From Haliotis asinina (taxonomy: Eukaryota > Mollusca > Gastropoda > Lepetellida > Haliotidae), in NCBI RefSeq assembly GCF_037392515.1, contig NC_090291.1, positions 40,097,501 to 40,161,500 of the forward strand: DNA of 64,000 bases, read 5' to 3'. The notes under the pieces are model-generated. The model searched no databases and was not told where the DNA came from. It saw only the letters and a list, made by a program, of their open reading frames with translations. Both the position numbers and the translations under genes were made by a program. Positions 22,155 through 33,719 of this stretch are shown piece after piece. Within the stretch, counting starts at the first letter, position 1; every line of letters starts with the position of its first letter.

Positions 22155-23995
22155 TCACTGGGAATGTAGATTTCGTAAAGGAAAAAGCTGTTCAAAGTTG
22201 TTGATGACGTCGGTGTTGCTTGGACTGAACGCTGGATTCTCCAATTCGCTGGTAACAGAATCGTGGACGACTGAGCCGGGCAAACTCTGAGAGTCGTCGA
22301 CGAAGACGTAAAAAGGAATGTTTGGGCGGACAGAAACTTCACTGCTGGCGTCAGAAAACGAGAGATCATCGAACGCCGTCTTCAGGGACAGAGGCGATGA
22401 TGTGTTGTTGCTGCTGGTGTTGCTGAGGTAGGTCGCCCAGTTAACGGAAGGAATGGGAGGGGGAGCGGAGGATTTGGGTGGGCCCATCGGAGGGGTGTCT
22501 CTCGAGTCACTGTTGGGAGGTGGGATGTACAAAGGTCGAGGCATACATGAGGAGTCGTTGCTCTTTGCTGGGGATGGCAGGACTGGATATTCGTGGCTCC
22601 AATGGTGGTAAGTCATGGATGGATATTCGTCATAGTAACTGGATGAAGTCTGATGACCACTTATTGAAGGTGTATTGTAACTCAGGGACTGTTGTTTCGC
22701 GTCGTAGCTTGTGCCATATGAATTGTAACTGACAGAAGGTCCCTCGTTGAAGTTCAAGGATGGATATGCCGGTTGGTTGCTTGCTGGTGGAGGCAGACAA
22801 TAGCCCATGAAAGAAGATGGCTTGTTTTGACCGTCTACTGGAGAGGGATGGTAGGACGGCAGATGACGGTAGTTTGTCGATGGAGGTGGGAGGTAACTCG
22901 TGGAGGAAGGTGGCAGATAACTCATGGATGAAGGTTGGGTGTAACTCGTAGCTAGGGGTGCTTGTTTGTAATTCATTGTTGAAGGTGTTTGATGATGTAG
23001 TGCATCGGTCTGATACTGATCCAAATCATGCTCAGATGTCTGTCTGTGGTCTACATACATGGCGGGCTGTGTTGCATGTTCCGCGACAGGGTAACGACTA
23101 TTTCCGTGATATCTTGAAGACGCTTGACCTTCAGCCTGATCCGGACACTTGCGAAGATCAGACGCCATTGTGGAGAACGGATGATCCTCGGAATACTGGG
23201 GATCTGGACGAAGAAAGGATTCCGCACCTGAACCCTGCCCGAAGTTCACAGTCTGGTACAACATGGCAGCATAGGTGGAAGCTGGCTGGGGGAACTTGCC
23301 CTGCAAGAAGCTGGTGCTGGTCTGGTGGCCAAGGAAACTGTAAGGGTGGTCGAACTTCTTGTCTGGTGGCTCACAGATTAAATCTGGCAAGGTGTTTTTG
23401 CTCAAGATGTTGTCGATGCTGAAGGCAGTTTTCTGAGTCAGATGTTCCTTGTGAACCTTCTCTGGCGTCACCTGTTGACTGTTCTCAGGCTCCTCTGACT
23501 TGATGTTCGTCTGCGCTGCAACCAGGTCGACGTCAGGGATACCCAGCTGCTCAGTCAAAGTTGGGGCCCACTGTTCCCTAAGCACGGGTTCCTTGATAGA
23601 CGCCCTCAGAAATGCTGTTGGAGGAACAAGGGCAAGGTCAACTTTCCAAAAGCAACCTTTAACGTTTTTCTTGACGCCTGTCTGTATGCGGATGAAACAC
23701 TTGTTACTGGACAGATTGTGTCTGACCGAGTCACGCCATCCCAGATATTCGCCTTGGAAGAAGGGAAACATGGCGGCAAGGCTTTCGCGGATGCCGACCA
23801 GGGTTAGTCTCTTGGAGCTGGAGGTGTGGATAGCCACCGCTATCATGCCGACATAGGTATAAGGAGGCTTGCCATGACGTCTGTATTTCAGATGACGTCG
23901 CACTGTCCCACGGGATCGCTTCACTTCCTGGGCATTCTCAGCTTCCTCCAACGGACGCTTGAGTGGTTGTGGTTGGTAGAACTTGGGCGGGACTG
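22155..23995 (-). CDS. FoxH: FoxH-A, coding exon 2 (forkhead factor)
   Basis: Main exon of a FoxH-type winged-helix transcription factor. Family members bind DNA in the nucleus and bring activated Smad2/3-Smad4 to Nodal/Activin target genes. The spliced protein is 630 aa. A basic stretch (KRSRGTVRRHLKYRR) precedes the forkhead domain at about residues 58-150: KPPYTYVGMIAVAI, recognition helix WRDSVRHNLSSNKCF, wing part KGCFWKVDLALVP. MFPFFQGEYLGWRDSVRHNL and the FW.VD..L(V/I)P end are FoxH hallmarks. The long tail is rich in Ser, Pro and Tyr with SYLPPSS-like repeats; IKSEE (about residue 180) fits a sumoylation site. PPPNSDSRD near residue 500 faintly resembles a PPNK Smad-interaction core but lacks the Lys. 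The frame is open upstream without an ATG, and CATCCCTAG (minus strand) gives an acceptor at 23996, so exon 1 is separate. The stop is TGA at 22157-22155. Confidence 0.93.
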
Positions 23996-24104
23996 CTAGG
24001 GATGAAAATGAACGTGCATGTATTTATAATTTTTGTCAGTTCAACATTTGGAATAATGTTCGTAATAATGTTTGAGTTCTTAATCATGACGTAGGCGTTA
24101 GTGA

Positions 24105-24195
24105 GTGAGTTTGTATCAATATTCCAGCATTATCAAGACAGGGAACGGCAGAAATGCACATGACACATGTGGGGAACCCGGGTCTTTAGTGCGAC
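24105..24195 (-). mobile_element. tRNA-derived SINE in FoxH-A intron
   Basis: Minus orientation: GTGAGTGAGTTTGTATCAAT, ATTCCAGCATTATC, CACATGTGGGGAACCCGGGT. Its head runs straight into long repeat A copy 2. Confidence 0.75.
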
Positions 24196-24991
24196 CAGGG
24201 AGACTATATACAGAGGGAGAGGAAATTCCTCGAAAAGCTCCTGAACGTATGTCGTGGGTCGTTACGTAACCAGTGTAGCCAATATGGCGGCATAACATTT
24301 AAGATTAAGCCCGGTTTAATGTCAAAAGCTGGTTAAATTCGCTGTATGTTGTGACAACTGAAAACCTACATGTAGAAGAAACTATTTTGTCCCTTCAGTT
24401 GAAGTCAGATAATTGTTATTAGTGTCAGTATTAGGACTGTACATTTGTAGTAAAGAGCTTTCTTGTTGATCTTATCATTTGACAAAATTGGAAAGGTGTT
24501 TACAACGCAATGTGATAGTTTTAAACTGTTTAAGGAGTATGTGACGGTGTCAGTTAACATTTTGTTAACGCCCATGCCATTCCCTACATGCAATAAGATA
24601 TCTTAATTATTATTGCAAACAAACACGTCTCAAAGTACATTTTTTTAAAAGGACAGATGATGTTAACACTTGTTTTTGGCGATACTTTTGCGTTCTTTAA
24701 CATGTTTCGGGAGTGGTGAATCATTCATTCATTCATTCATTCACATATGTACATCTTTCTTTTATTCTTTTTCTTTATTTCATTCATTCACACATAATTC
24801 TTGCCATTCATTCATTCATTCATTCCGATAGATACAATAAACTGGCTGAAGTTCTATTAACAGAAAGTTATTGCTGCGCTGGGAACGAATCAAGTCGCTG
24901 TGTTCGTTGGAGCATGACGAGGCACACGCTAATTACTACAAATGTTAAAGAAAGCAAGCGAGTGACCTATCGCTGCAGATTATCCCTGGTG
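24196..24991 (+). repeat. Long dispersed repeat A, copy 2
   Basis: Matches 438-1745 in order but lacks about 470 bp of the middle. It lies within the intron of FoxH-A, on the opposite strand to the gene. No coding capacity. Confidence 0.75.
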
Positions 24992-25281
24992 GGAATAACA
25001 GTTCATTGTCCAATAGGCTTCCGTGTCTCCCTGTGACATGTTATGATAATATGATGGTCTGTCCTTCGGACGAATTACTTTCTTTGTAATATCTGTAACA
25101 GTTTTCATCGACCGCAGATACCCTTACTGTATTTACATGGTTGGTATTTGAGAAGGACAGCGCTGAATCCGCACAAGATGAAACTGCTCATTAGCGAATA
25201 TACTTTTTGCATGAGTTGTACATTATAGATAAAGAAGTATCCGCACAGAACTATGTGACAGCTGTACGTTCCGAAACTAAC

Positions 25282-25333
25282 CTGGGTGTCGGTCAGCTGA
25301 CGCAAGAAGTTCTGCTGAATTCTCTCTGTCCAT
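25282..25333 (-). CDS. FoxH: FoxH-A, coding exon 1
   Basis: On the minus strand an ATG at 25333 opens 17 codons (MDRENSAELLASADRHP) plus one base and ends at a donor, CCCAG/GTTAGT. That one-base phase fits the CA that begins exon 2 at 23995, giving a joined Ala codon, then VPPKFYQPQPLKR. The 1.29 kb intron holds long repeat A copy 2 and a SINE. Upstream, TTTCTGTTTACAG just before CTTTCGGAAAGATG is a good acceptor, so a 5' noncoding exon may exist. Alternatively the TTTATTTAA about 35 nt further up is a TATA-like promoter and this is the first exon. Splicing is predicted, not observed. Confidence 0.7.
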
Positions 25334-25639
25334 CTTTCCGAAAGCTGTAAACAGAAATTGCAGACATTAAATAAATTGTCTTCTTCATCCACGCGTTACT
25401 TTCACAAACAGAACAAAGTAGAGACTCTGTGCACAATTTCAAGCCTGAATCTGAGGGTCTGGGTTCGAATCCGGGATGAGATTCAATCCAGCAAAATGCA
25501 AGAATCTGTGCTTTACTAAGTGTAATCCCCAATATAACATGTTACAATAATTCACACTGCTGATCAAAACTCCCTAAAAGTAAATATTCATATATTTCTG
25601 GGCACATGACAGCGTGAAAAGAATATGCTCGATTTTCGA

Positions 25640-25735
25640 CTTTTCTGCTAACAATATACCAGCTTATGATATGGCGACAGTCTGGAAAATCGAGTCTACT
25701 GATCGACAGCATGAGTATCAACCATGACGGCGAGT
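25640..25735 (-). mobile_element. Repeat D, diverged fragment
   Basis: Partial match: CTAACAATATACCAGCTTAT, ATATGGCGACAGTCTG, GATCGACAGCATGAGTATCA. Confidence 0.6.
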
Positions 25736-25984
25736 AATGGTGTAACAGTTTAATCGTGCTGTGGAATGCTCGATTAACGGGTCACAGGGGAGTACACGCT
25801 GTACGAAAATGCCATTGAAAGCATTGTCTGAGAGAGACATAACATTAATAGTGTAAGATATAACTAAAATCAGAAGGTCGGATACTGGTTGGGTTAAGTG
25901 ATTGTCGGGGCAATAAAAGCATGCAATGAAATGTACAGCACTAAAAGTAGCACTAAAAGTATCGAAAAGTAGAGTTTAGAAACA

Positions 25985-26215
25985 CAAGTGAGTGAGTGAG
26001 TTTAGTTTTACGCCGCACTCAGCAATATTCCAGCTGTATGGTGGCGGTCTGAAAATAACCGAGTCTGGGCCCGACAATCCAGTGATCAACAACATGAGTA
26101 TCGATCAACGCTCAGCGAGTCGGCGAGTCGGACCAGCGATTCCCGTTAGCAGCCTACATCCCTCCAGCAGCCAATGCCAATTCTAGCCAGGATCTTCACG
26201 GGTCTCAGAAATACA
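25985..26215 (-). mobile_element. Repeat D
   Basis: Starts GTGAGTGAGTGAGTTTAGTT, then GCACTCAGCAATATTCCAGC and GACAATCCAGTGATCAACAA. It has a rearranged middle (CAGCGAGTCGGCGAGTCGGA) and ends AGGATCTTCACGGGTC. Confidence 0.85.
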
Positions 26216-27644
26216 AACATTACAAATGTCAGACATAAGTGGTGTATACCAAAATACCCAGAAGTTGTGAAAAGTACACATTATAGGTTGGATATGCAGA
26301 AATAATCAAATAATAACGCTATCATCAAATTTAGCTATATTTAACCTACCTTGAATTTTGCGAGATACTGTGGTCCTGTCTCTTGCAACGTATGAAACGC
26401 GCTGAATGTCGCAAAAAATAAAACCGTATTTATTATATCTAGGTGATACAACGGTTGGACGCGTCTATTATCATCATAGGGGTACATCGTAGCGTGTTTG
26501 ATTGTAGGTTAGTCCATAAAGTAAAGGAAAACGTTTCTTAAAAGCAAATACAACATGTAGGACATAACCCTAAATGGATGTTAGCTTACATACACATTTT
26601 TAATGATATAAAGTTATATATTCATATTTCTATATCCCTATACCCCCATCTTTTCTTTAAATGGACTAATCGTCATAGAATTAGAAAATAGAATGACCCA
26701 ATCAAGAAAAGGTAAGGATTGAGGCGGGTTGACGTGAGACGGGCAGATCACGTGACTGGAGACGGAACCTGGCCCTCATTGTGCTTATACAACAATTGTC
26801 GACGTTGTGTTTTGGGCGAACTCTCACAGGAAGCTTCTCATTATGGCCCATTTAAAACAACTCCATCTTTCAAAACCTCACCAATTGACAAAAAGGACGT
26901 TGCACTGATACCTCAGTTAAAACGCCCAAAATTAAACAAAAAAGATTATCAAAACTGATGATTACCTCATACTTTCATGGACCAACGGATATGTATTTTA
27001 TCTTTTAAAGCATTCTAAAAGTAAACTTATAAAAGAAGCAAATGTTTGAATCTTATTTTGTATCGAATATATGCTGTGCTTGAATGTTAATAACAAATCA
27101 TCTCTGAACAATAAACGCTTTCTTAATTTATTAGTTGGTGTGAACAAACATTTTGTTTCAAATAAATCTATATGAGTACTAAAGCAAACTTGCTCTACAG
27201 ATAATGTGTTGAAACGGCTGGTAAGTACGCACAGATAATAGTAAGCATAATATACAATTGCACAAATAAAATACAGAGACTTAGTATTTCGAAGTCAGTG
27301 GTATCTCGAAAATTATAATTTCATCAGGTTACTATACTGACATATTTCAGAATGTTTTTGCCAGTCGTCTTTGAAATGGACATATTAATAGAATACTTAC
27401 AAATATTAGTTTTCCTTATGTGCGCTCACATAAAAAAACATCTACACCAAAAAGCAATTCACTGCAAATCTGAATCTGTTTCTGTGTGGTATCTTGACTT
27501 CTTACGGTAGAATTCAGTTGTATGAATTAATGTTTGCACATGTGAAAATGTTTAGCAATATTGTTCAAACATATTAATTCATGAAGTGGTTATGAATGGA
27601 TTTGCCAAAAGCTTCGAGGCTCCCATAAGCAAATGTTGGCCTGG
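26216..27644. other. Intergenic, no gene recognised
   Basis: A 79-codon frame at 26719-26958 lacks an ATG start and has no known domain. Otherwise AT-rich DNA with nothing recognised. Confidence 0.4.
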
Positions 27645-27880
27645 GTTTTTTTCACGCAAAATACAAACAAGCAAAATATATATTGCGTGCGTGTTTTGGA
27701 CGGATAGATTCTGATCTATCTGTTTAGTACCTAAAACAGCAGCATATAAAACAAACAATATATTTTTAAACGATTCAGATTTGTAATGAAATGTTGCCGC
27801 GCAAAAGATTTGAACTATATATTTATATTTTCATTTATGCACGCACTCTCGCAAAACACACCGCGAACATTGCATATACA
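27645..27880 (+). repeat. Dispersed repeat C, copy 1
   Basis: Matches 40340-40575: ATTGCGTGCGTGTTTTGGAC, ATAGATTCTGATCTA, AAACAAACAAT, then AAAGATTTGAACTA and ACACCGCGAAC. Class unknown; no coding capacity. Confidence 0.65.
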
Positions 27881-28080
27881 AGTACATATGGTACATTGAA
27901 AAAAATAATCAAATCTACCAAACAACTTTCTTACGACTGATTTTTACAATGGATCATTAGACACGCACACAACGGTAACTCTCTAACCTATGACTACTTA
28001 GAGAATAATTATATTTCATAAATCTGTATATATTTATACGTATTTAAAGTGTTATATTTATGCAGTAGTCAACATTTATG

Positions 28081-28207
28081 AAGTAAAATCTTCCCCTTCA
28101 AGTTGTACGATATGTTGCATGGAGCGTTGTTAACATAAGCAGCAAAGCTTGTTCACCAATCCTTATTTACTTTCATGAATAAAAATATGTTTAAACCAAT
28201 ACATATG
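28081..28207 (+). repeat. Dispersed repeat B, end fragment
   Basis: Ends AATAAAAATATGTTTAAACC after GAGCGTTGTTAACATAAGCA, matching the right end of the copy at 63095-63542. Confidence 0.6.
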
Positions 28208-28580
28208 GTACATTCAGTGGCATAAATTAATGAGAACAAATACGAAAGATTTACATTTCCAACATCACCTTGCTCTTGTGACCAGAACTATAAAGACTGT
28301 GTTCATTACTTCTTGTCATGTACTATGTACAATGAAACGTACAATGTACGTCATTTAATAGTAAAGAGTTCGACCTAAAATTAATAATTTTGTTCGGAAA
28401 TTAATAGCAAACACAGATTTGATCCAAAGTAATTTGTCTGAATGGTAAATACTGTTTAACAGTGATTGACGTTATTTCTCGTTTTTGCAACATTTTACAT
28501 CCTGCACGTTCTACATCCAGCATGACACGTTTCCTCTTCCTTCCATTGTATCCCGGAGTATGTATATATATTGCGCGGCA

Positions 28581-28807
<227 letters not shown>

Positions 28808-28974
28808 TTGTTGTTTACATGTGTTACATACTTCTATAAGTATGTCATTTGATTTTTCTCTTAAATCAGAAACACAATAGGTGCTTTAAATGGAAATATG
28901 TAGTTTGCGATGTGTGATTATACTGTGTTGTCAAAGTGTATAATTCACTGATGCATATATAATTCTTGGCTTGG

Positions 28975-29090
28975 TTTTTTCTGAAACCTGGGTTGGTAAA
29001 CAAGCATTTTCATGCTTATATAAATGCCACCCCATTCAGTAGCATAACAATTTCAAGGTCGTGACGGATACAAGTAAACGAAAATAATAC
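28975..29090 (-). repeat. Dispersed repeat B-like fragment
   Basis: TTGGTAAACAAGCATTTTCA then ATGCTTATATAAATGCC and CGTGACGG. The reverse complement of 30590-30680 is very similar, making an inverted pair about 1.6 kb apart. Confidence 0.55.
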
Positions 29091-29299
29091 ACATGTTCAT
29101 GGATAAATAAAGCATGTGTTGTAAGTAAAACAAAGATACAGTTAACAGTACAACATGAGGATAAGTGCTGCAATGACGGAAAGTAAACGAACATGCAGTT
29201 CTAGCTTTTTCAGATTTTGCAGGCATAATCATGCGAAAAGTGCCTTCGCATTTACAAATCGATTGGTTTTAGATGGAGTAATGAACAGATTTTAATGTA

Positions 29300-29800
29300 T
29301 GCGTTCGTCCGTTCGTTCGTTCGTTCCAACAACATGGCGGCGGAGGCATCATTCAGCGTTTCTAACTGCCCATTCTCGCTTCTCAACCCCAACCCTACTT
29401 CCTGCACTTCCCGCAGATCAAAGACGGAGAGTATACCGCCAGTAACCTGTGTTGTGTTTACCGTTAGGGTATTACCCCTTCCCTGCTGCAGGTGCTCGTG
29501 CTCGCCTGCCGCAACGTTGGCGCCTCCCTGTTACGTCAGCCCATGCAATCAACTGTCCCACCCGAGTCGAAACGACTGCCTCTCCTACCCGGGGTGCATA
29601 TTGGCGACGTGTGCAGGAACTTGTCTGAAACCGCTGAAGTTGTTGTTGATGTTGTTTTCAAACACGAAAGTCCATCTTCGAAAAAGGGGTCGGATTTAGA
29701 CTATAAAATGTATTTGTTAAGTATAGCTACGCAGCTGCAACTCTTAATACCCAACCTTCAAAGCCTTAGACATTTCTGTTATCAAAACTAACTTTCAAGG
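29300..29800. other. GC-richer block with open frames, function unclear
   Basis: This stretch is clearly richer in GC than its surroundings. On the plus strand it is open for over 100 codons from an ATG at about 29334 (MAAEASFSVSNCPF...). On the minus strand it ends in a promoter-like block (29668-29697) that recurs at 31209-31238: CCGACCCC, TTTTTCGAAG, then ATGGACT. I recognise no protein family. It may be a decayed first exon and CpG-rich promoter rather than a coding gene. Confidence 0.3.
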
Positions 29801-29967
29801 ACGCGTATGATTCCACATAACCAGCAAGTGCTTTCATGAAAAAATAAAATAAAAATTAAAAACACATTAAACCAAACACACCAAATACTGCGAAAACCAT
29901 ACCGCACTTCTCTTCTTTACCAAAAATGAAAGCACGTATACATTACATGTTCTATCTGCTTATGGTT

Positions 29968-30365
29968 TAAACATACTTATTTCCAAGCGAAAGGAATCGG
30001 AGTGGTAAACAAGCAGTATATTGCTTGTCGGAATACCGCTCCGAAATACAAATAGCATATAGATACAACAGTCGTGAGGAGAAAAGCATTCTCTTAAACA
30101 ATAATAAAATGAAAAATTAACAATTTTAAGTTATTAATATGACTGCTTATAACATTAGAACCATTTGTGTCGGAACATACTTCACAGAAATTGCAACTTC
30201 AGTTTATTACTATGGCCTGACAGATGAAAGATTGGACAGATTCTCATAAATCAAGACTATCTTCAGTAGATCCGTGATAGTGGCCGTATAGCAATGATTT
30301 GACATCATAATATTTGGCATAGAAGAGTAATTTGTGTTTATTGCATCGATGTGTGAAAAATATTA
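29968..30365 (-). repeat. Dispersed repeat B, near complete copy
   Basis: Matches the reverse complement of 63095-63542 nearly throughout: GGTTTAAACATACTTATTTC, GTCGTGAGGAGAAAAGCAT, GTGTCGGAA, AGTGGCCGTATAGCAATGAT. Unclassified, with no coding capacity. Confidence 0.75.
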
Positions 30366-30589
30366 TTAACGTCCAGATATGTTACGTTAAATGGATATAT
30401 GTAAATCTGTTCTATATCATAGAGCAATCAATTTGTAAATGCTTCGACAAGTTTCTGTAAAATCCTAAAAGATAGCTCTTTCACTTGCTCCATTGCAGCA
30501 CTTATCATATTGTTAACTGCGTCTTTGCTTCATTTATTTATGAAAACACGCTTTATTTATCTATGAACACATGAGTTGTCTATTATTTT

Positions 30590-30685
30590 CGTTTCTGTAA
30601 CCGTCACGATTTTGGAATTACTACGATGCTGAGGCGGTATTTATATAAGCATAAAAATGTATGTTTACCAACCCAGATTCGGAGC
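30590..30685 (+). repeat. Dispersed repeat B-like fragment, opposite strand
   Basis: GGTATTTATATAAGCATAAA then ATGTATGTTTACCAACCC, inverted relative to 28975-29090. Confidence 0.5.
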
Positions 30686-31175
30686 ATAAATATTTTTTAA
30701 CATTATTCAAGCTATATTGAATATATTGATGAACATTTTAAATTTTCATCAATACGCCCTCGATTTAGATTTTCTTTTACCAAAAAATCGCGGACCGTGG
30801 AACCAGATCCCATACGCAATGCGCGAATGCCTATAGATATTTTGGGGGTTTCTGTGGAATATTTCAAAAGAATTTTGTATTAATAAAAAAAAGAAGAACA
30901 TAATGTTCAAGGACGTATATTTTAAGAAATGCATGTGGTCAGCACGGAATGTAAGTATGTAAAATGTACATCTAGACACGCACACACAAATAAATATTTA
31001 AACAATCATAAGTTCACAAGCATTTAGTTGATCTCCTATTTCATTCGTGACTGAGCTTAATGTTTGATTAAAGTGATTTGACCATCATTTGCAAAATCAT
31101 CGCATATTGTCTATTGCTTTCATCGACCGCGTACTACCCAATGCCCACTGTCTAGACTGAAGACAATTGACTTAC

Positions 31176-31216
31176 CCAAGCTCTGTCTGCAGCGCCTGTG
31201 CCGGCGGTGAGTCCAT
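31176..31216 (-). CDS. Candidate orphan first coding exon
   Basis: On the minus strand an ATG at 31216 opens 13 codons (MDSPPAQALQTEL) plus two bases, then CTTGG/GTAAGT, a strong donor. The 5' context (TATATTTT, then CCGACCCC and TTTTTCGAAG) recurs at 29.67 kb and loosely resembles the CTTTCGGAAAGATGGAC start of FoxH-A exon 1. The two-base phase does not fit FoxH-A exon 2. It would fit the T/ATG start of FoxH-B, but that gene is on the other strand. It may be the leftover first exon of a rearranged FoxH copy. No downstream exon is identified. Confidence 0.3.
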
Positions 31217-31609
31217 CTTCGAAAAAGGGGGTCGGATAGGAAAATATAGGATAACATACTGCATATTAAATATACATTTCGTAGTTACACGTGTACGATT
31301 TTTAAAACTTTACAACCTGTTGTTGTAACTATGTGAAACGCACAATTCAAAATAGAAAACAATCCAATAGACAATTTACCCCCCAACTGTACTCCCTCTG
31401 ACGATATAATAGACTCGCCCATTCACAATTTCACACCTACGTGGCTTATAACGGTCAGTGTGGAACTAGTGCCATCATCAGTCAATGAATCTGCTAGAGC
31501 CAGTCATAGTATTTCTGGAGGTCATAGAGTCAACGTCTTAGAATCGGAGTACGAACAACATACAATGTAAGTACAAATCATTTCATATTTGTCCAACTTT
31601 GTCATTGGA

Positions 31610-31762
31610 GGCGGGTGGGGTAGTCTAGTGGTTAGAACGTGCGTTCGTAACATCCAAGACTCCCCAGATGGGTTCGATTCCCCATGATGCCCATTTCTGG
31701 TGTCCCTCACGGTGATATTGCTGTAATATTGCTAAAAGTTGCGTAAAATCACGGTCATTCAC
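31610..31762 (+). mobile_element. tRNA-derived SINE upstream of FoxH-B
   Basis: GTGGGGTAGTCTAGTGGTTA, GGGTTCGATTCCCCATGA, GCCCATTTCTGGTGTCCCTC, GCTGTAATATTGCTAAAAG, GCGTAAAATCACG. The tail is reduced. Confidence 0.85.
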
Positions 31763-32131
31763 TTTGATTCCAGTATCTAATATGCATGAAGGTAGATACA
31801 AACACTGCCTTTCTATAAAAATATATACCTTTTACATGATTCATACAACCGAAGAAAAATTCAGTTAATCTGTTGAAACATTCAACATGTTAGAAGAAAT
31901 TAACCGACTTTAGGTTCTGTGTGTTCTGAATTTACACAATAATGGCAGAGTTAAATGTCGACGTCATTGCAGAGGCGCCCAGAGGACTTAGCGTTCATTT
32001 CATTCCCTTAAATAGAAAATTGGAAGCGTTTATAACAATATTCTTGAACGGATAAATACATATTGATGCGTAAAGTATAGACAAAACCATACGCCTAGCG
32101 CTTAACGATATTTGTTTGTTATTTTCTCAGT

Positions 32132-33463
32132 ATGGACATTACCAGTGATCGCCCCTGCCAGTCAATGAAGCGATGTCGTGAGGATGAAGAGGACGGCGAC
32201 GTTCTGTCCTCGAAGTGCCCTGATTCCGCCGTGCCTGCGTTCAAACGTCGCCAGGTGAAATACCAGCGCCACGGCAAGCCCCCATACACATACCTCGGCA
32301 TGATGGTTGTTGCAATCCAGTCCACAGCGGATAAGCGACTGACACTGGTTGAGATCCAGAACGCCCTGGAGGACATGTTCCCCTTCTTCCAAGGTCAATA
32401 CAAGGGATGGAAGGATTCGGTCCGACACAACCTCTCTCACAACCCCTGCTTCAACAAGTCCAGTCGGGCGCAGACCAAGAAGAAGAGCTCCAATGGTTGT
32501 TTTTGGACCGTTGACCTATCGCTTGTGCCAGGTGACGCTTTCAAGAGATCTCGTGTACCTAACGGAATGGAAGAACTATGGGCACCTACCCTCACAAAGC
32601 AGCTTAATATCCCCGACATCCACCTGCCCCCTCCCCGCACTCCTCCGAAGAAAGTGTTCCGGATACGTTCCAAAAAGCAGACGACCGCTGAAAATGATTG
32701 TGTACATTCACCAGACGAAACCTCAACGCGCGACCCTGGTATTGCCTTACACACACCGTCGCCCAGTCTATCCTATACGGAAGCTCAGTACACTCGATAC
32801 CTGAGAGAACAAACACCAGACGGAGTCCCGCTGAGCAAATACCCGCCATTTGCATCCCTCCTTTACCACACTACGACGTCGTCAGACGTTACAGCAGCGG
32901 CGGAAAATCTTCGGAATCTGTGTCCTTCACCTCGATATGGGACGCCATTTGAAGACCAGAGAACTAGCGAATCAGCTTCCCCGCAAGATCTGTTCAGCTA
33001 CGCCACTGTGATCGAAGAGCTGTTTCCAACGTCTGGAACAGCTGAACGCCACTCCCTGCGGGTCACAGACAGCTCATCTCCTGACATAGCTCCTGACAGC
33101 GCAGATCCGTTCATGCACTACCTCGCCGACTTGACAACTGTGCCGGAATCGTTCAGCTTCCCCAGCCAGCTGACAACAGTTTGTTCAAATAGTCTATCGG
33201 ATTCCACCTGCTTTCCCATAAGGTACGAAGCCGTGTCTCCAAAGACCCCGAAAACGAGTGAGGGCATTCAGTACCCCGGAGTTCTCCCCACCCTTGCCCC
33301 ACCAGCACCTCCGTCCGATTGTTCCACCATCAGCTTCGTGTCAGAAGTAAGTCAGATTTCCACTGTAAGTCTCGAAGCCACGCTTCCAACTGACTTTTCC
33401 ACTGTGTCGTTCGACAACATCAAGGATGAGCCAATTACAAGTCTTCCGGATATATTTGCTTGA
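32132..33463 (+). CDS. FoxH: FoxH-B (forkhead factor)
   Basis: Second FoxH-type winged-helix factor, 443 aa in one exon; expected to act in the nucleus with Smads. An acidic N-terminus (MKRCREDEEDGD) leads to a basic stretch and the forkhead domain (about residues 48-140): YQRHGKPPYTYLGMMVVAI, MFPFFQGQYKGWKDSVRHNL, NGCFWTVDLSLVP. Next come WAPTLTKQLNIPD, shared with FoxH-A (WAPTLTEQLGIPD), and a basic RIRSKK patch. The Ser/Pro-rich tail ends IKDEPITSLPDIFA; IKDE fits a sumoylation site. No clear PPNK Smad-interaction motif is seen. The ATG lies one base after a strong acceptor (TTGTTATTTTCTCAG/T), so an upstream exon probably exists. AACATACAAT/GTAAGT at 31567 could be a noncoding exon's donor, with TATAATA at about 31404 as a promoter. 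The start could instead be further upstream in frame. Confidence 0.93.
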   Translation: MDITSDRPCQSMKRCREDEEDGDVLSSKCPDSAVPAFKRRQVKYQRHGKPPYTYLGMMVVAIQSTADKRLTLVEIQNALEDMFPFFQGQYKGWKDSVRHNLSHNPCFNKSSRAQTKKKSSNGCFWTVDLSLVPGDAFKRSRVPNGMEELWAPTLTKQLNIPDIHLPPPRTPPKKVFRIRSKKQTTAENDCVHSPDETSTRDPGIALHTPSPSLSYTEAQYTRYLREQTPDGVPLSKYPPFASLLYHTTTSSDVTAAAENLRNLCPSPRYGTPFEDQRTSESASPQDLFSYATVIEELFPTSGTAERHSLRVTDSSSPDIAPDSADPFMHYLADLTTVPESFSFPSQLTTVCSNSLSDSTCFPIRYEAVSPKTPKTSEGIQYPGVLPTLAPPAPPSDCSTISFVSEVSQISTVSLEATLPTDFSTVSFDNIKDEPITSLPDIFA

Positions 33464-33474
33464 CTCTCACCTGT

Positions 33475-33480
33475 AATAAA
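33475..33480 (+). terminator. FoxH-B poly(A) signal
   Basis: AATAAA starting 11 nt after the TGA stop, followed by GT-rich sequence (TGTGCTGGCAGTGTTTGTAC). This implies a very short 3' UTR. The same signal is present in the pseudogene copy at 16.36 kb. Confidence 0.7.
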
Positions 33481-33719
33481 AGACTGAATATATATTGTGC
33501 TGGCAGTGTTTGTACAATCGATTGCAGATGTGCATACAACTTTACTACTTGTAGTTATTGTGTTATATTTTGAATATAAAAGCTATATTATATAACAATT
33601 TTATATGTTCTATTTGTCTTCTTTGTCTCAACACAACAGTCAGGTTCTGTAAGTCAATCAGGTTCTGTTACTCACCTGCAGTGGACGTAATGGCATTAGT
33701 AACGTCTAAAATATAGTCT

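Noticed and set aside
22478-23856. Plus-strand open frames opposite FoxH-A
   Set aside because: Shadows of the FoxH-A coding exon in other frames.
23949-23951. TTG at 23951 as the FoxH-A start
   Set aside because: Animal genes rarely start at TTG; the frame continues upstream to an acceptor and joins in phase to an ATG exon at 25333.
32119-32855. Minus- and plus-strand frames overlapping FoxH-B
   Set aside because: Shadows of the FoxH-B exon; no family match.
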